A stretch of 64,000 bases of DNA. Source: Rosettibacter primus. GTDB lineage: Bacteria > Bacteroidota > Ignavibacteria > Ignavibacteriales > Melioribacteraceae. Location: positions 1 through 64,000 of the forward strand of contig NZ_JAYKGK010000004.1 in assembly GCF_036860675.1 (NCBI RefSeq), in the 5' to 3' direction. Position numbers and translations under genes: made by a program. Shown in pieces: positions 51,790-61,159 of this stretch. Each line of letters opens with the position of its first letter. Position 1 is the first letter of the stretch. The notes under the pieces were generated by a model. The model saw only the letters and a program-made list of their open reading frames with translations. It was not told the DNA's origin and ran no database searches.

Positions 51790-52632
51790 TTATAAATGGT
51801 TAGATGAATAAGGTTGGTTATTATTAGCCACATGTTCGATTTTCAAAAATCGATGAACAATATCTTCTATTTCAAGTGATGCTACTGAATTTGGATATGC
51901 TGCAGTAAATAATTCCTGATTTACAATAGATTTATATACTAATCTATCGTAATCAATTACTCCTAACAAAATAATTTCTGTTTTCAAAAAATGATTTACT
52001 GCAGTATTTAAATTTTTGAAAGCCTGTTCACCCTCTTCTTTATTGTCTGCTTTGTTTATTACAACAAAGTTTCTTGGTTGTTCAAGATTTTCTGTAATAA
52101 CTTTAATTAAAACATAAGCATCCATTACGGCTGTTGGTTCTGGCGATGCTACAATAAAATTTATATCAGAGCGGCTTAATTGATAAATTACTAAATCATC
52201 AGCTCCGGCAGAACTATCGAGGATAATGTAGTCATACTCATTCGATATGTAATCTAAATGAATAAAAAAATATTCAAGCAAATCGTTGTTAAGTTTTGGA
52301 AATTCAGATGAGCCTGAATCACCAAAAATGAAATGTAAATTTTCAGTGTATTTAAATATTAATTCATCTAATGAGGACTTTTGCAAAAACAAATTTGAAA
52401 TAGGATTTTCTGAAATTTCATTTATCATTAAATGCAGATTAGAAAAATTTAAATCAAAATCAACAACAAGAACTTTCTTATTAAGCCTTGAAAGTTTATA
52501 ACCAAAATTCAAAGCTAAAAATGATTTACCAGTTCCTCCTTTCCCCGAGCAAACAGATATAATTTTTCTATCAGTTTTGTTTTTTCTTTCAAGACGCTTA
52601 ATTTCAATCAGCCGTGATATTTGCTCGTTCAT
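51790..52632 (-). CDS. flhG: FlhG/FleN-type MinD-like ATPase
   Basis: This 280-residue ParA/MinD-family ATPase controls flagellar number and position with FlhF. It has a deviant Walker A 'GKGGTGKS' at residues 30-37, 'VLVVDFDLNFSNLHLMI' (Walker A'), 'YIILDSSAGADDLVIYQLSR' (Walker B region) and a C-terminal helix. The N-terminal 'QISRLIEIKRLER' segment resembles the FlhF-activating DQAxxLR motif of FlhG proteins. Its start shares one base with the flhF stop. Confidence 0.9.
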   Translation of the reverse strand: MNEQISRLIEIKRLERKNKTDRKIISVCSGKGGTGKSFLALNFGYKLSRLNKKVLVVDFDLNFSNLHLMINEISENPISNLFLQKSSLDELIFKYTENLHFIFGDSGSSEFPKLNNDLLEYFFIHLDYISNEYDYIILDSSAGADDLVIYQLSRSDINFIVASPEPTAVMDAYVLIKVITENLEQPRNFVVINKADNKEEGEQAFKNLNTAVNHFLKTEIILLGVIDYDRLVYKSIVNQELFTAAYPNSVASLEIEDIVHRFLKIEHVANNNQPYSSNHL

Positions 52633-53744
52633 CAGTACAGCTTTCCTTTGTAAATTAAATTTGCTAAATATTCTGAATTAACAGAAATAATATCATCCGG
52701 AATAACCTGACCATTCGTTAAAAATACTATCGGCAAATTAAAATTATTTGACAGATTCAAAATGTTGCCGTAAGTAACTGCTTCGTCAATTTTTGAAAAT
52801 ATAGCTGAACTGTAATTAAGCAATTTAAATTTTTGTGCAACATCATATAAAGTTCTATATGAACTTGTAGAACTTAAAACAAGTATTGTTTCATCAACAT
52901 TAGCAGCATCAAGATATTCTTTAATTTTGTTCAGATTATCTGTGCTTCGCTGACTCCTTCCAACGGTATCAATAAAAATTAAATCCTTATCTCTAAACTT
53001 TCTTATTAATTTCTGCATGTCCGAAGGTTCATAAGCTACAGACATTTCTATATCACTTATTTCAGAAAATATTCTTAATTGGTCTATAGCTCCAAGACGA
53101 TATGTATCAATTGATATTAAACCTACTTTTAGTTTGTGAATTATTTTTGATATTACTGCTAATTTAGCAATGCAGGTTGTCTTACCAACTCCTGTAGGTC
53201 CTACAAGTGCAACTTTGGTTGTTTTACTTTTTCTCACCTTAAATTCTTTTGTATGAATTAAAGATGACATTCCTGCAATTAAGTAACTTTCAAGATTTAT
53301 CTCGCCAATAAGTCCATCATAATTCTTAAGCTGATTTATCAAAGCATTAGCAATATTCTTCTGAACTTCTCTTTCAAGAAGCAATTCATAGAGCTCATCA
53401 AGTTCTTTTTCAATTTTTTTGTTGGCCGAAATAGATTTTTCTAAAGCAGGTTTAGCAGCAGTCGAAAACTCTTTGCTGGCAGAAAATATTTTTTTTGAAA
53501 GTTTTTCTATTTCAGATTCGATGGTTGTTTTGTGTTGTGATACTTCTTCTACAGTTTTTGATTTTATTGAAGCTGGAATGTCTTTATCTATGCCAGCAGT
53601 TATTTCAAACATTTTTTTGTTATTAAATCTTCTATCTCCTTCAATTACTCTTGTACCAAGAATTATTGCTTCTCCACCGAGTTCATTTTTCATCTGCTCG
53701 GTTGCTTCTTTTAATGTTGGTGCTATAAATTTTTTAATCTGCAT
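52632..53744 (-). CDS. flhF: FlhF SRP-like GTPase
   Basis: This 370-residue membrane-targeting GTPase marks the site of flagellar assembly. A variable N-terminal B domain ('MQIKKFIAPTLKEATEQMKN', 'ELGGEAIILGTR') leads into an N domain and the GTPase domain from about 175: P-loop 'VGPTGVGKTTCIAKLAV', 'LISIDTYRLGAIDQLRIFSE', and 'LIFIDTVGRSQRS'. All nucleotide motifs are intact. It overlaps flhA by 11 bases and flhG by one. Confidence 0.93.
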   Translation of the reverse strand: MQIKKFIAPTLKEATEQMKNELGGEAIILGTRVIEGDRRFNNKKMFEITAGIDKDIPASIKSKTVEEVSQHKTTIESEIEKLSKKIFSASKEFSTAAKPALEKSISANKKIEKELDELYELLLEREVQKNIANALINQLKNYDGLIGEINLESYLIAGMSSLIHTKEFKVRKSKTTKVALVGPTGVGKTTCIAKLAVISKIIHKLKVGLISIDTYRLGAIDQLRIFSEISDIEMSVAYEPSDMQKLIRKFRDKDLIFIDTVGRSQRSTDNLNKIKEYLDAANVDETILVLSSTSSYRTLYDVAQKFKLLNYSSAIFSKIDEAVTYGNILNLSNNFNLPIVFLTNGQVIPDDIISVNSEYLANLIYKGKLY

Positions 53745-55791
53745 TTTCCACCTCTATCTTTCCAATAAATTCTATTTCAACATTTGCTGGTAATTCACTA
53801 TATGATAACAAAGCATAATCAGGAAAACTTGAGTTGATTAAACGATAAAAATATGGTCTGATTGCTGCAGAAGTAATAATAACAGGAGGATATCCAAATC
53901 GATTAAAGTTTTCTAATTCTTCCTGAAGTTTTGTATTTAATTGCCTTAGAACATTTGGGGATAAACCAAGTGTAATAATACTATCTTTTTGTGATTGAAG
54001 TGATTTAGTAATCATTGCTTCAAGATTTTCTCCAAGTGCAGCTGCATGAATAATTCCATTAGAATCTTTGTAAATATTTGCAATCGTATCCCCTATTGTA
54101 TGACGAACATATTCTGTAAGAACATCAATATTCTTCGTTGTTTTTGAATAATCAATTAAAGCTTCGAGTATTCTCACAAGATCTTTTATTGGAATGCCTT
54201 CTCTTAACAAATTTTGTAATACTTTTTGAATCATCCCAAGATTTAGAACTTCTGGATTAATATCTTCAACAACTGCAGGATAATCTTTTTTGATGTTTTC
54301 GAGAAGTTGTTTAACATCCTGCCGCGATAATATTTTATCGAAATTTTTCTTCAATGTTTCCTGAAGATGAGTAGCTAAAACAGAAATCGCATCAACCACA
54401 GTGTAGCCAAGCATTTCAGCTTTTTCTTTTTCTTCGTATGTAATCCAGTAGCTTTTTAATCCAAATGCAGGGTCTGTTGTTGGAATGCCAGAAATTTCTT
54501 CTTCAATTGCTCCTGGATTCATAGCTAAATATCTTTCCGGGTACATTTCATAATTTGCAACTACATTCCCTTTAATCTTTATAACATATTCATTAGGTGA
54601 AAGCTGCAAGTTATCTCGAACTCTTACAGGTGGAATTAAAACCCCATATTCAAGAGCAATAATTTTTCTTGTCGATGCAATTTTTTGGAAAAGATTACCT
54701 CCTTGTTTTTCATCAACAATGCTTATTAAACCGTAGCCAATTTCAATTTCTATTGGGTCTACCTGAAGATATTGTTCAACTTTTTCTTCAACTGGCTGCT
54801 CTGCAGATTGAACTTCCTGTTCAATCTCTCCACCTGATATTTCCTGTAATTTATTTTTTCTATTTATAAAAGAAGATGTTCCAAGTATTGCACTTAAAAT
54901 CAGAAATGGAATTGTAGGCATACCTGGAATTAAAGCAAAAAGAAATACTGCTCCAGATACAGTGCCTAAAACACGCGAATTAGCAAGTAATTGTGTTTTC
55001 ATCTGAAGGTCAAGCGCAGTTCCAGAAGCACTTCTTGTTACTACAAGTCCCGCAGCAGTTGAAATTAATAAAGCAGGAACTTGAGATACTAATCCATCCC
55101 CAATTGTTAAAATTGTATATGTTTGAATTGCATCTTGAAAACTTAAACCTCTTTGTGCAATCCCAATAATAAATCCGCCAATAATATTTATTCCATTAAT
55201 TACCAATCCTGCGATTGCATCACCTTTAACAAATTTACTTGCTCCGTCCATAGCTCCATAAAATTCTGCTTCTCGTGCAATTAAATCCCTTCTTCTTCTT
55301 GCTTCTGCTTCAGTAATCAAGCCTGTATTTAAATCTGCATCAATTGCCATTTGTTTACCTGGCATTGCATCAAGTGTAAAACGAGCAGCAACTTCTGAGA
55401 TTCTACCCGAACCTTTTACAATTACAACGAACTGAATAACTACAAGTATTATGAAAACAATAAATCCAACTACATAATTTCCTCCAACTACAAACGAACC
55501 GAATGATTCAATAATTTTTCCTGCATAACCATCAATTAAAATTAATCTTGTTGAGCTAATATTTAGTGCAAGACGATATAGTGTAAGAATTAAAAGTAAT
55601 CCAGGGAATACAGAAATATCGAGCGGAGATTGTATATATAATGCAACAATCAATACAAGAACAGCAGTAGAAATATTAACTGCCAAAAGAAAATCAAGAA
55701 TTGTAGGAGGTAATGGAATTAACATTAAACCAAGCATCAGAATCAAACCGAATGCTAAAAGTATATCTGTATTTTTGCCAAATAGTTTCAT
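53734..55791 (-). CDS. flhA: Flagellar export gate protein FlhA
   Basis: This 685-residue protein has eight predicted N-terminal membrane segments (about 1-320) and a cytosolic docking domain. Landmarks are 'PPTILDFLLAVNISTAVLVL', 'RLALNISSTRLIL', the cytoplasmic FHIPEP region 'FTLDAMPGKQMAIDADLNTG' and 'EFYGAMDGASKFVKGDA'. The C-terminal domain ('GYGLISIVDEKQGG', 'PVIITSAAIRPYFYRLI') binds chaperone-substrate complexes. Length matches the family. It is two bases after flhB. Confidence 0.96.
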   Translation of the reverse strand: MKLFGKNTDILLAFGLILMLGLMLIPLPPTILDFLLAVNISTAVLVLIVALYIQSPLDISVFPGLLLILTLYRLALNISSTRLILIDGYAGKIIESFGSFVVGGNYVVGFIVFIILVVIQFVVIVKGSGRISEVAARFTLDAMPGKQMAIDADLNTGLITEAEARRRRDLIAREAEFYGAMDGASKFVKGDAIAGLVINGINIIGGFIIGIAQRGLSFQDAIQTYTILTIGDGLVSQVPALLISTAAGLVVTRSASGTALDLQMKTQLLANSRVLGTVSGAVFLFALIPGMPTIPFLILSAILGTSSFINRKNKLQEISGGEIEQEVQSAEQPVEEKVEQYLQVDPIEIEIGYGLISIVDEKQGGNLFQKIASTRKIIALEYGVLIPPVRVRDNLQLSPNEYVIKIKGNVVANYEMYPERYLAMNPGAIEEEISGIPTTDPAFGLKSYWITYEEKEKAEMLGYTVVDAISVLATHLQETLKKNFDKILSRQDVKQLLENIKKDYPAVVEDINPEVLNLGMIQKVLQNLLREGIPIKDLVRILEALIDYSKTTKNIDVLTEYVRHTIGDTIANIYKDSNGIIHAAALGENLEAMITKSLQSQKDSIITLGLSPNVLRQLNTKLQEELENFNRFGYPPVIITSAAIRPYFYRLINSSFPDYALLSYSELPANVEIEFIGKIEVENAD

Positions 55792-55792
55792 A

Positions 55793-56878
55793 CTAAATTA
55801 TGCTTCGTTGTTTCTTTAATTTCTTCATTTGATAAATGTATGCAAGAATTTGAGCTACTGCTTTGAAAAGTTTAGCTGGAATTTCATCACCTATTTCGCA
55901 AGATTTATATAGTGCTCTTGCAAGTTCAACATCTTCATAAAGAGGAACATTATTTTCAACAGCAATCTTTTTAATTCTTTGAGCAAGTTCATCAAGCCCT
56001 TTTGCAACAACCTTTGGTGCATTATCTTTTTCCATTTCATATTTTAATGCAACTGCTACGTGTGTTGGGTTTGTTATTACAACATCTGCAGTTGGAATTT
56101 CTTTCATCATTCTGCGTCGTACTGCAAGTATCATTTGCTTTCTAATTCTCGATTTTATAAGCGGGTCGCCTTCTGTTTGCTTAAATTCTTCTTTGACTTC
56201 TTCTTTTGTCATCATCATCTCTTTTTTGAATTTATACTTCTGATAAATGAAGTCTACCGCCGCAATTATCGAGAAGAATAATACAATCTTCCAGGTCAAT
56301 GCAAAAAATGAATCGAGCATAAATTGAACAGTATCTTCAATGCTTAAGTCAACAAGTTTTACTGTATCTGATATTAACTTTGAAATAATAAAATATGTGA
56401 AAAGGCTTATTACAAAAAGTTTGATTAATGCTTTTAATAACTCCACAAGCGAATGAACTGAAAATAATATTCTTTTAATACCATTTATTGGATTAAACTT
56501 ACCGAAATTTACTGCTAAAGCTTTTGGGGTTATCTTAAAACCAATTTGAGCAATATTGCTAACGAGTGCTATAATCATCACGCCAAGCAAGATTGGTAAT
56601 GACAATGTGAAAAAGAATAATGCCCATTTTACTGCATATGTTTGAAGAACTGCTTTTGTTAATTCCACATTATTCAAAGAATTAAGAGCATCTTTTGTAA
56701 ATTGATAAAATTTTTCTCCAATGAAATTTTTAGTAAGATAAATCAATATCAAACCTGTTCCAAAAACTGCAAGAGAATTTATTTCAATACTTTTTGCAAC
56801 CTGACCTTTTTCTCTTGCATCTGCAAGTTTTTTACCCGTCGGTTGCTCAGTTTTTTCCTGTCCTTCGTATTCCGCCAT
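55793..56878 (-). CDS. flhB: Flagellar export switch protein FlhB
   Basis: This 361-residue protein has four membrane helices (about 30-210) and a cytoplasmic domain with the self-cleavage site NPTH in 'VVITNPTHVAVALKYE' near residue 267. The start 'GQEKTEQPTGKKLADAREKG' is the usual FlhB opening. Cleavage at Asn-Pro switches export from hook to filament substrates. The end 'AVAQILAYIYQMKK' is typical. It overlaps neither neighbour but lies one base from both fliR and flhA. Confidence 0.96.
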   Translation of the reverse strand: MAEYEGQEKTEQPTGKKLADAREKGQVAKSIEINSLAVFGTGLILIYLTKNFIGEKFYQFTKDALNSLNNVELTKAVLQTYAVKWALFFFTLSLPILLGVMIIALVSNIAQIGFKITPKALAVNFGKFNPINGIKRILFSVHSLVELLKALIKLFVISLFTYFIISKLISDTVKLVDLSIEDTVQFMLDSFFALTWKIVLFFSIIAAVDFIYQKYKFKKEMMMTKEEVKEEFKQTEGDPLIKSRIRKQMILAVRRRMMKEIPTADVVITNPTHVAVALKYEMEKDNAPKVVAKGLDELAQRIKKIAVENNVPLYEDVELARALYKSCEIGDEIPAKLFKAVAQILAYIYQMKKLKKQRSII

Positions 56879-56879
56879 T

Positions 56880-57656
56880 TTATGACCCCATTGCTCTAAT
56901 TAGTTGAAGCAGGTTGGATTCATAACCTTCGAGCAAATTTTTAATTGCATAAACATAAAATGGAACAAGACTTAAAAGCAGAAGAATTCCAATTCCACTT
57001 TTCAATGGCTGTGAAACAAATATAATTTGTATCTGAGGAATTACTCTTGCAATTATGCTTTCAGCAATGTGAATTAGAAAAAATGATACTATAATTGGTG
57101 ATGCAATTTTAATTGCAATTGTAAAAACAACAAAAGAATATTTAATTATAAGCTGGTAAATCGATGAATTAACAACATACTTCCCAATGGGAACTACTTG
57201 AAAAGATACCACAATACCACTGATTACATAATGATGTCCATTAATCAAAATGAAAATCAATATTGAAGTATAATACAAAATTTCACCAATGATATTACTT
57301 TGAATTTCTTCCATAGGATTTAATACTTCAGCGAGCATCAGTCCCATATCAAATCCAATATAAGTTCCTGCATAAGCAACTCCCCAGAAAATAAAGTTCA
57401 TCACATAACCTATTATTAATCCGGTAATCAATTCTCTTATTGAATAGACAACAAGAGTAATTAAATTTATGTCAACAATTATTTTGCTTTTATCAATTGT
57501 CAAAAAAGTTATATAAGCAATAATTAGAGCTAAAAAAATTTTTGCCAGAACAGGAGTTGAATTGTGTGCAAAAATTGGTGCAGAAAAAATCATTCCTGCA
57601 ATTCTCATAAAAACAAAAAGAAGAATTATAAAATCTGCTATTAAAATGTTTGTCAT
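56880..57656 (-). CDS. fliR: Flagellar export protein FliR
   Basis: This 258-residue polytopic membrane protein has six predicted helices. Landmarks include 'MRIAGMIFSAPIFAHNSTPV', 'SIRELITGLIIGYVMNFIFW', 'YAGTYIGFDMGLMLAEVLNP' and 'QPLKSGIGILLLLSLVPFYV'. With FliP and FliQ it makes the helical export gate core. It overlaps fliQ by four bases. Confidence 0.93.
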   Translation of the reverse strand: MTNILIADFIILLFVFMRIAGMIFSAPIFAHNSTPVLAKIFLALIIAYITFLTIDKSKIIVDINLITLVVYSIRELITGLIIGYVMNFIFWGVAYAGTYIGFDMGLMLAEVLNPMEEIQSNIIGEILYYTSILIFILINGHHYVISGIVVSFQVVPIGKYVVNSSIYQLIIKYSFVVFTIAIKIASPIIVSFFLIHIAESIIARVIPQIQIIFVSQPLKSGIGILLLLSLVPFYVYAIKNLLEGYESNLLQLIRAMGS

Positions 57657-57922
57657 TTTATTACTGTCAGAAACATTGTAAACATTTTATTCGTAAGTGC
57701 TGTAAGTTTATCAACAATCCAGGGCAAAAGAAAAATTATCACAACAACTGTTGCAATTAATTTTGGAACAAAAGTCAATGTCATTTCTTGAATAGAAGTT
57801 GCTGCTTGAAATATTGAAATAAAAATTCCAACAATTAATGAAACACCGAGGATTGGCAGTAAAATTATAAATGCAGTAAAGAAAGCATCTTTTAATACTT
57901 CAATAATTACTTCTTCAGTCAT
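57653..57922 (-). CDS. fliQ: Flagellar export protein FliQ
   Basis: This 89-residue protein has two membrane helices and the family block 'SLIVGIFISIFQAATSIQEM' then 'TLTFVPKLIATVVVIIFLLP'. Copies of FliQ wrap the FliP/FliR core. The start shares a base with fliP and the end overlaps fliR. Confidence 0.95.
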   Translation of the reverse strand: MTEEVIIEVLKDAFFTAFIILLPILGVSLIVGIFISIFQAATSIQEMTLTFVPKLIATVVVIIFLLPWIVDKLTALTNKMFTMFLTVIK

Positions 57923-58680
57923 TATGAAAAACTCCTGACAAGTGAACCAATAATTAAATTCCAGCCATCAACAAGAATAAAGAGTAAAATTTTAAATGGC
58001 AGTGATATCATCATTGGAGGCATCATCATCATTCCCATTGACATTAAGATACTTGAAACAATCATATCAATCATCAAAAATGGGACAAACAGGAAAAAGC
58101 CAATTATAAATCCTGCTCTTAATTCACTTAAAACAAAAGATGGAATTAAAACATAAGTTGGAAGTTCACTTCTGTTTTTAGGTCTTGGCATTTGAGATAA
58201 GCTTACAAACAGTTCCATATCTTCATCACGAGTATTTTTGAACATAAATTCTCGTATTGGTTCAATTCCCTTGTCGTATGCTTCTTTAACAGTAATTTTA
58301 TTATCCATCAATGGTTGAAGTGCCTGTTCATTTACTTTTGACCATGTAGGAGCCATTATAAAAAATGTAATAAACAATGCAATCCCAGCAAGCAATTGAG
58401 AAGGCGGCATTTGCTGAGTGCCCATAGCACTTTTCAAAAAATGGAATACAATAATTATTCGTAAGTATGATGTGGTCATTATGATAATAGAAGGAGCAAG
58501 GGAAAGAATTGTCATCAATAGAAGTATCTGAAGCGTTACCGAAACATCTTCTCCTTTCGTAGCGGTGCCAATATCAAGATTAATTTTTGGGAATGGAATT
58601 GTTTGAGCTTGAGCAAATAAATTACCTGCGGTTAAAAATGTCATAACAAAAAAAGTTATCAATAAAAATTTCTTTTTCAT
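57922..58680 (-). CDS. fliP: Flagellar export protein FliP
   Basis: This 252-residue protein has a signal-like leader (about 1-23), a roughly 25-residue periplasmic stretch and four membrane helices. Family blocks 'SLAPSIIIMTTSYLRIIIVF' and 'LKSAMGTQQMPPSQLLAGIA' are near exact, followed by 'SFVLSELRAGFIIGFFLFVP' and 'SSILMSMGMMMMPPMMISLP'. FliP pentamer is the core of the export gate. It overlaps fliO by four bases. Confidence 0.96.
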   Translation of the reverse strand: MKKKFLLITFFVMTFLTAGNLFAQAQTIPFPKINLDIGTATKGEDVSVTLQILLLMTILSLAPSIIIMTTSYLRIIIVFHFLKSAMGTQQMPPSQLLAGIALFITFFIMAPTWSKVNEQALQPLMDNKITVKEAYDKGIEPIREFMFKNTRDEDMELFVSLSQMPRPKNRSELPTYVLIPSFVLSELRAGFIIGFFLFVPFLMIDMIVSSILMSMGMMMMPPMMISLPFKILLFILVDGWNLIIGSLVRSFS

Positions 58681-59018
58681 CTTATACCTAAATTCTGCTT
58701 CAATAAATCCAAAAAAGTTTTTTTGACTTCACCTTGAATCAAATCGTCATCTAATGACGGAGAATAATCATACTCTTTGAGTAATGTTATACTGTTTTCA
58801 CTTATTCCAAGCAATAAAATTTTATCCTGAACTTTTACAACAGATAAATATTTTTTAGGCATTATTAAATGATTATTAATTACTTCTATCTTTAGTAACT
58901 TCGATCTTTTACCATTAATTGAAAAAGAATATTTTCTAACCATTAAAAGAGCAAAGAAAAGAAGCCCGAATATTAAAATTAATGGCAAAAATGTTTTTAT
59001 AATATCTAAGAATGACAT
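58677..59018 (-). CDS. fliO: FliO-like export scaffold protein
   Basis: This 113-residue protein has one N-terminal membrane helix (about 8-27) followed by a small cytoplasmic beta-rich part ('LKIEVINNHLIMPKKYLSVV', 'VQDKILLLGISENSITLLKE'). FliO helps assemble the FliP ring. The family is weakly conserved; position between fliN and fliP with overlapping start and stop codons is the main support. Confidence 0.82.
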   Translation of the reverse strand: MSFLDIIKTFLPLILIFGLLFFALLMVRKYSFSINGKRSKLLKIEVINNHLIMPKKYLSVVKVQDKILLLGISENSITLLKEYDYSPSLDDDLIQGEVKKTFLDLLKQNLGIR

Positions 59019-59401
59019 TAATAAATATCCTTAATTCTTTGTGCTGGGTCTACAAGTGCAGTAATTCTAATTCCAAAATGTTTATCAATTACAACAACCT
59101 CACCTTCTGCAATTTTTTTATTGTTGACAAATATATCAACTGGTTCACTTGCTAATTTTTCCAGTTCTATTACATAACCTCTTTCGAGTTCAAGGATATC
59201 TTTAATTTGCATTTGAGTTCTGCCAAGTTCAATGTAAACATTCATCTGAAGGTCTTTGAGCAAACTAAGCTTTTCTTCAGCTCCTCCCATTGTTCTTGTT
59301 GAATCATCAAACTCGTCAAATTGAGCTAACGATGCCTGGAAATTATCTTCAATGTTTTCAAAGTTATCCATAGTGTTATTGGTTGTGTTATTTTCGTCCA
59401 T
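59018..59401 (-). CDS. fliN: Flagellar switch protein FliN
   Basis: This protein of about 127 residues has an acidic, disordered N-terminus ('DENNTTNNTMDNFENIED') and a C-terminal SpoA domain with 'LLKDLQMNVYIELGRTQMQI', 'DILELERGYVIELEKLASEP' and 'VVVIDKHFGIRITALVDPAQ'. The ATG at 59401 has a GAGG ribosome site seven bases before it and avoids overlap with fliM; an upstream in-frame ATG at 59428 would add nine residues. FliN forms the base of the C ring with FliM. Confidence 0.93.
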   Translation of the reverse strand: MDENNTTNNTMDNFENIEDNFQASLAQFDEFDDSTRTMGGAEEKLSLLKDLQMNVYIELGRTQMQIKDILELERGYVIELEKLASEPVDIFVNNKKIAEGEVVVIDKHFGIRITALVDPAQRIKDIY

Positions 59402-59408
59402 AACAACC

Positions 59409-60392
59409 TCATTTAGATTTTTTTTCAAATACTTTTTCTGTGACTTTTACTGCTTTGTGATTATTTGAAATACCAGCTCTTCCTAAAAATAAAATTCTAT
59501 CGCCAGTTTTTACTTTTATATCTTCGTCAATTTTATTCTTTAGCTTTATAATATCTCCAACTTCCAATTCCATTAATTCTTTTAGAGATAATTTTGTAGT
59601 ACCAAATTCAACTCTTATTGGAATTGATGTTCTGGTTAAATGATTAGTCAATAATTCTCTTGAAGTAACTCCAAAATATTTCGTTGCACGTATAGATGAC
59701 AATTTTTGAGTTGTCATCTTTGCTAAAATGCTGTCGAAAGCAAATGTAGCAAAGCAAATATTCATCAAGTAAGATTGCTCGCCAATAACAATTTCAAATG
59801 TGATTAAAAGTACTGATTCGCTCTGAGATGTTATTTGAGCAAAGTCTATATCAGGTTCAAATCTTTCAACAACAAATTCAAGGTTATCAATTATTTGCCA
59901 TGATTTGTTCAAATCATACATTACTCTGTCAACAATTACACGAAGAACTTTTTGTTCAATTGGTGTGATTACCTTTACCTGTTTTGTTCCTGTTCCGCTT
60001 CCTCCCAATAACTTATCTACAAATAAAAATGCCAAATCATTATTAATTTCTAAAATTCCTTTAATATCAGTGTTTTTGATTTCGAATGTAAACAAACAAG
60101 CAGGATTTGAAACCGATAAAACATATTCTGAATAATAAATCTGGTCTACTGTTGCTACATTAATGCTTACCGTTGTTTGCAGTTTAGTAACAAGAAATGA
60201 TGTAAAGCTTTCAGCAAAATTATCGCAAATGCTTCTTATAATACGAAGCTGATTTTTGGAAATTCTATTCGGCAGCCTGAAATCAAAAAGAACTGCTTCT
60301 TTTTCAGAACTTTGTTCAATCTTCTGCTCCTGTCCACTTTTAAGATTATTGAGCAGTTGGTCTATTTCCTGTTGCGATAATATTTCTGCCAT
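59409..60392 (-). CDS. fliM: Flagellar switch protein FliM
   Basis: This 327-residue C-ring protein has the start 'EILSQQEIDQLLNNLKSG', which is the CheY-binding segment. The middle domain contains 'LQTTVSINVATVDQIYYSEY' and 'LFVDKLLGGSGTG', and the C-terminal SpoA domain runs through 'IRVEFGTTKLSLKELMELEV' and 'GDIIKLKNKIDEDIKV'. Presence of the CheY-binding segment implies chemotactic switching, though cheY itself is elsewhere. It is two bases after fliL. Confidence 0.95.
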   Translation of the reverse strand: MAEILSQQEIDQLLNNLKSGQEQKIEQSSEKEAVLFDFRLPNRISKNQLRIIRSICDNFAESFTSFLVTKLQTTVSINVATVDQIYYSEYVLSVSNPACLFTFEIKNTDIKGILEINNDLAFLFVDKLLGGSGTGTKQVKVITPIEQKVLRVIVDRVMYDLNKSWQIIDNLEFVVERFEPDIDFAQITSQSESVLLITFEIVIGEQSYLMNICFATFAFDSILAKMTTQKLSSIRATKYFGVTSRELLTNHLTRTSIPIRVEFGTTKLSLKELMELEVGDIIKLKNKIDEDIKVKTGDRILFLGRAGISNNHKAVKVTEKVFEKKSK

Positions 60393-60394
60393 AA

Positions 60395-60943
60395 TTATTG
60401 TAAAATATATTTGCTGAAATAAACATTATTAATTTTTACATCTGGCATTAATTGATTAATTCTTTGAGAAATTTCCATTCTCAATGTGTCGCGATAAACT
60501 GCATCACTTAAGTGTTGTAAGTCTTTGCTGCTGAGAACTGAAATTATGGCATCTTTAACTAATACTTCTTTTTCTTTCAGTTCTTTTTGATGTTGTTCTG
60601 TGAGAAGGTCGAAGCCAATGGAAGAAAGAAGAAGTCTTTTACCATCTGTGCCGGCTGGGTTAATTATTAAGTCTTCTACTACATAAACATATTTTCCTAA
60701 TTCTGCATGCTGAACAGAATCAGTTCCATTGGCTTCGCCTGTCTCTACGGAGTCTGTTGCGACAGAAGAGGTGTGTGATTGAATTTTGGGCAATAATATA
60801 TTTGCTGTTATAAAATAAACAGCAATTAATTGAATTATAAATAAAGGCAATCCAATTAATAATATTTTTGAATTGAATCCTCTGGATTCTTTGATTCTCT
60901 CTTCTGCCTTTTCTACGATATTTTGATTGTTCATCTCTTCCAT
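60395..60943 (-). CDS. fliL: Flagellar basal-body protein FliL
   Basis: This 182-residue single-pass membrane protein has a cytoplasmic N-terminus (about 1-24), a membrane helix 25-47, a Ser/Thr/Glu-rich linker and a periplasmic SPFH-like domain with 'YVVEDLIINPAGTDGKRLLL' and the C-terminal 'LMPDVKINNVYFSKYILQ' strand. FliL rings surround stators and raise torque. It is the first gene of the fliL-flhG cluster; the 800-base region upstream is repeat-rich. Confidence 0.88.
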   Translation of the reverse strand: MEEMNNQNIVEKAEERIKESRGFNSKILLIGLPLFIIQLIAVYFITANILLPKIQSHTSSVATDSVETGEANGTDSVQHAELGKYVYVVEDLIINPAGTDGKRLLLSSIGFDLLTEQHQKELKEKEVLVKDAIISVLSSKDLQHLSDAVYRDTLRMEISQRINQLMPDVKINNVYFSKYILQ

Positions 60944-61022
60944 AGTGACAATGATTTTTCAATTCTAATGCCACTAAAAATCATCAAAAATTGTAATGTT
61001 ATAGCAGGCAGGCAAGATTTTA

Positions 61023-61040
61023 TTGGCTAATATTAAGCAG
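61023..61040 (-). promoter_or_regulatory. Motif shared with the glycosylation operon upstream region
   Basis: The 18-mer ttggctaatattaagcag lies about 80 bases before fliL and matches 29833-29850 with one difference. Possible promoter element for the fliL cluster; chance similarity is not excluded. Confidence 0.2.
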
Positions 61041-61067
61041 TTGGATAAGTTTACAATATTTTTTTCT

Positions 61068-61153
61068 CGCAGATTTCACAGAGATTTGTACTGATTATTT
61101 TCTGCGAACATCTGCGATAATCCGCAATAATCCGCGATATCTGCGTGAAACTT
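61068..61153. repeat. Degenerate ctgcg/tccgcgata repeat
   Basis: Imperfect copies of 'atctgcgataatccgc', 'aatccgcaata' and 'ctgcgtgaaac' follow one another. This is a GC-richer dispersed intergenic repeat type that precedes the tandem array; no coding potential. Confidence 0.55.
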
Positions 61154-61159
61154 ATTATG

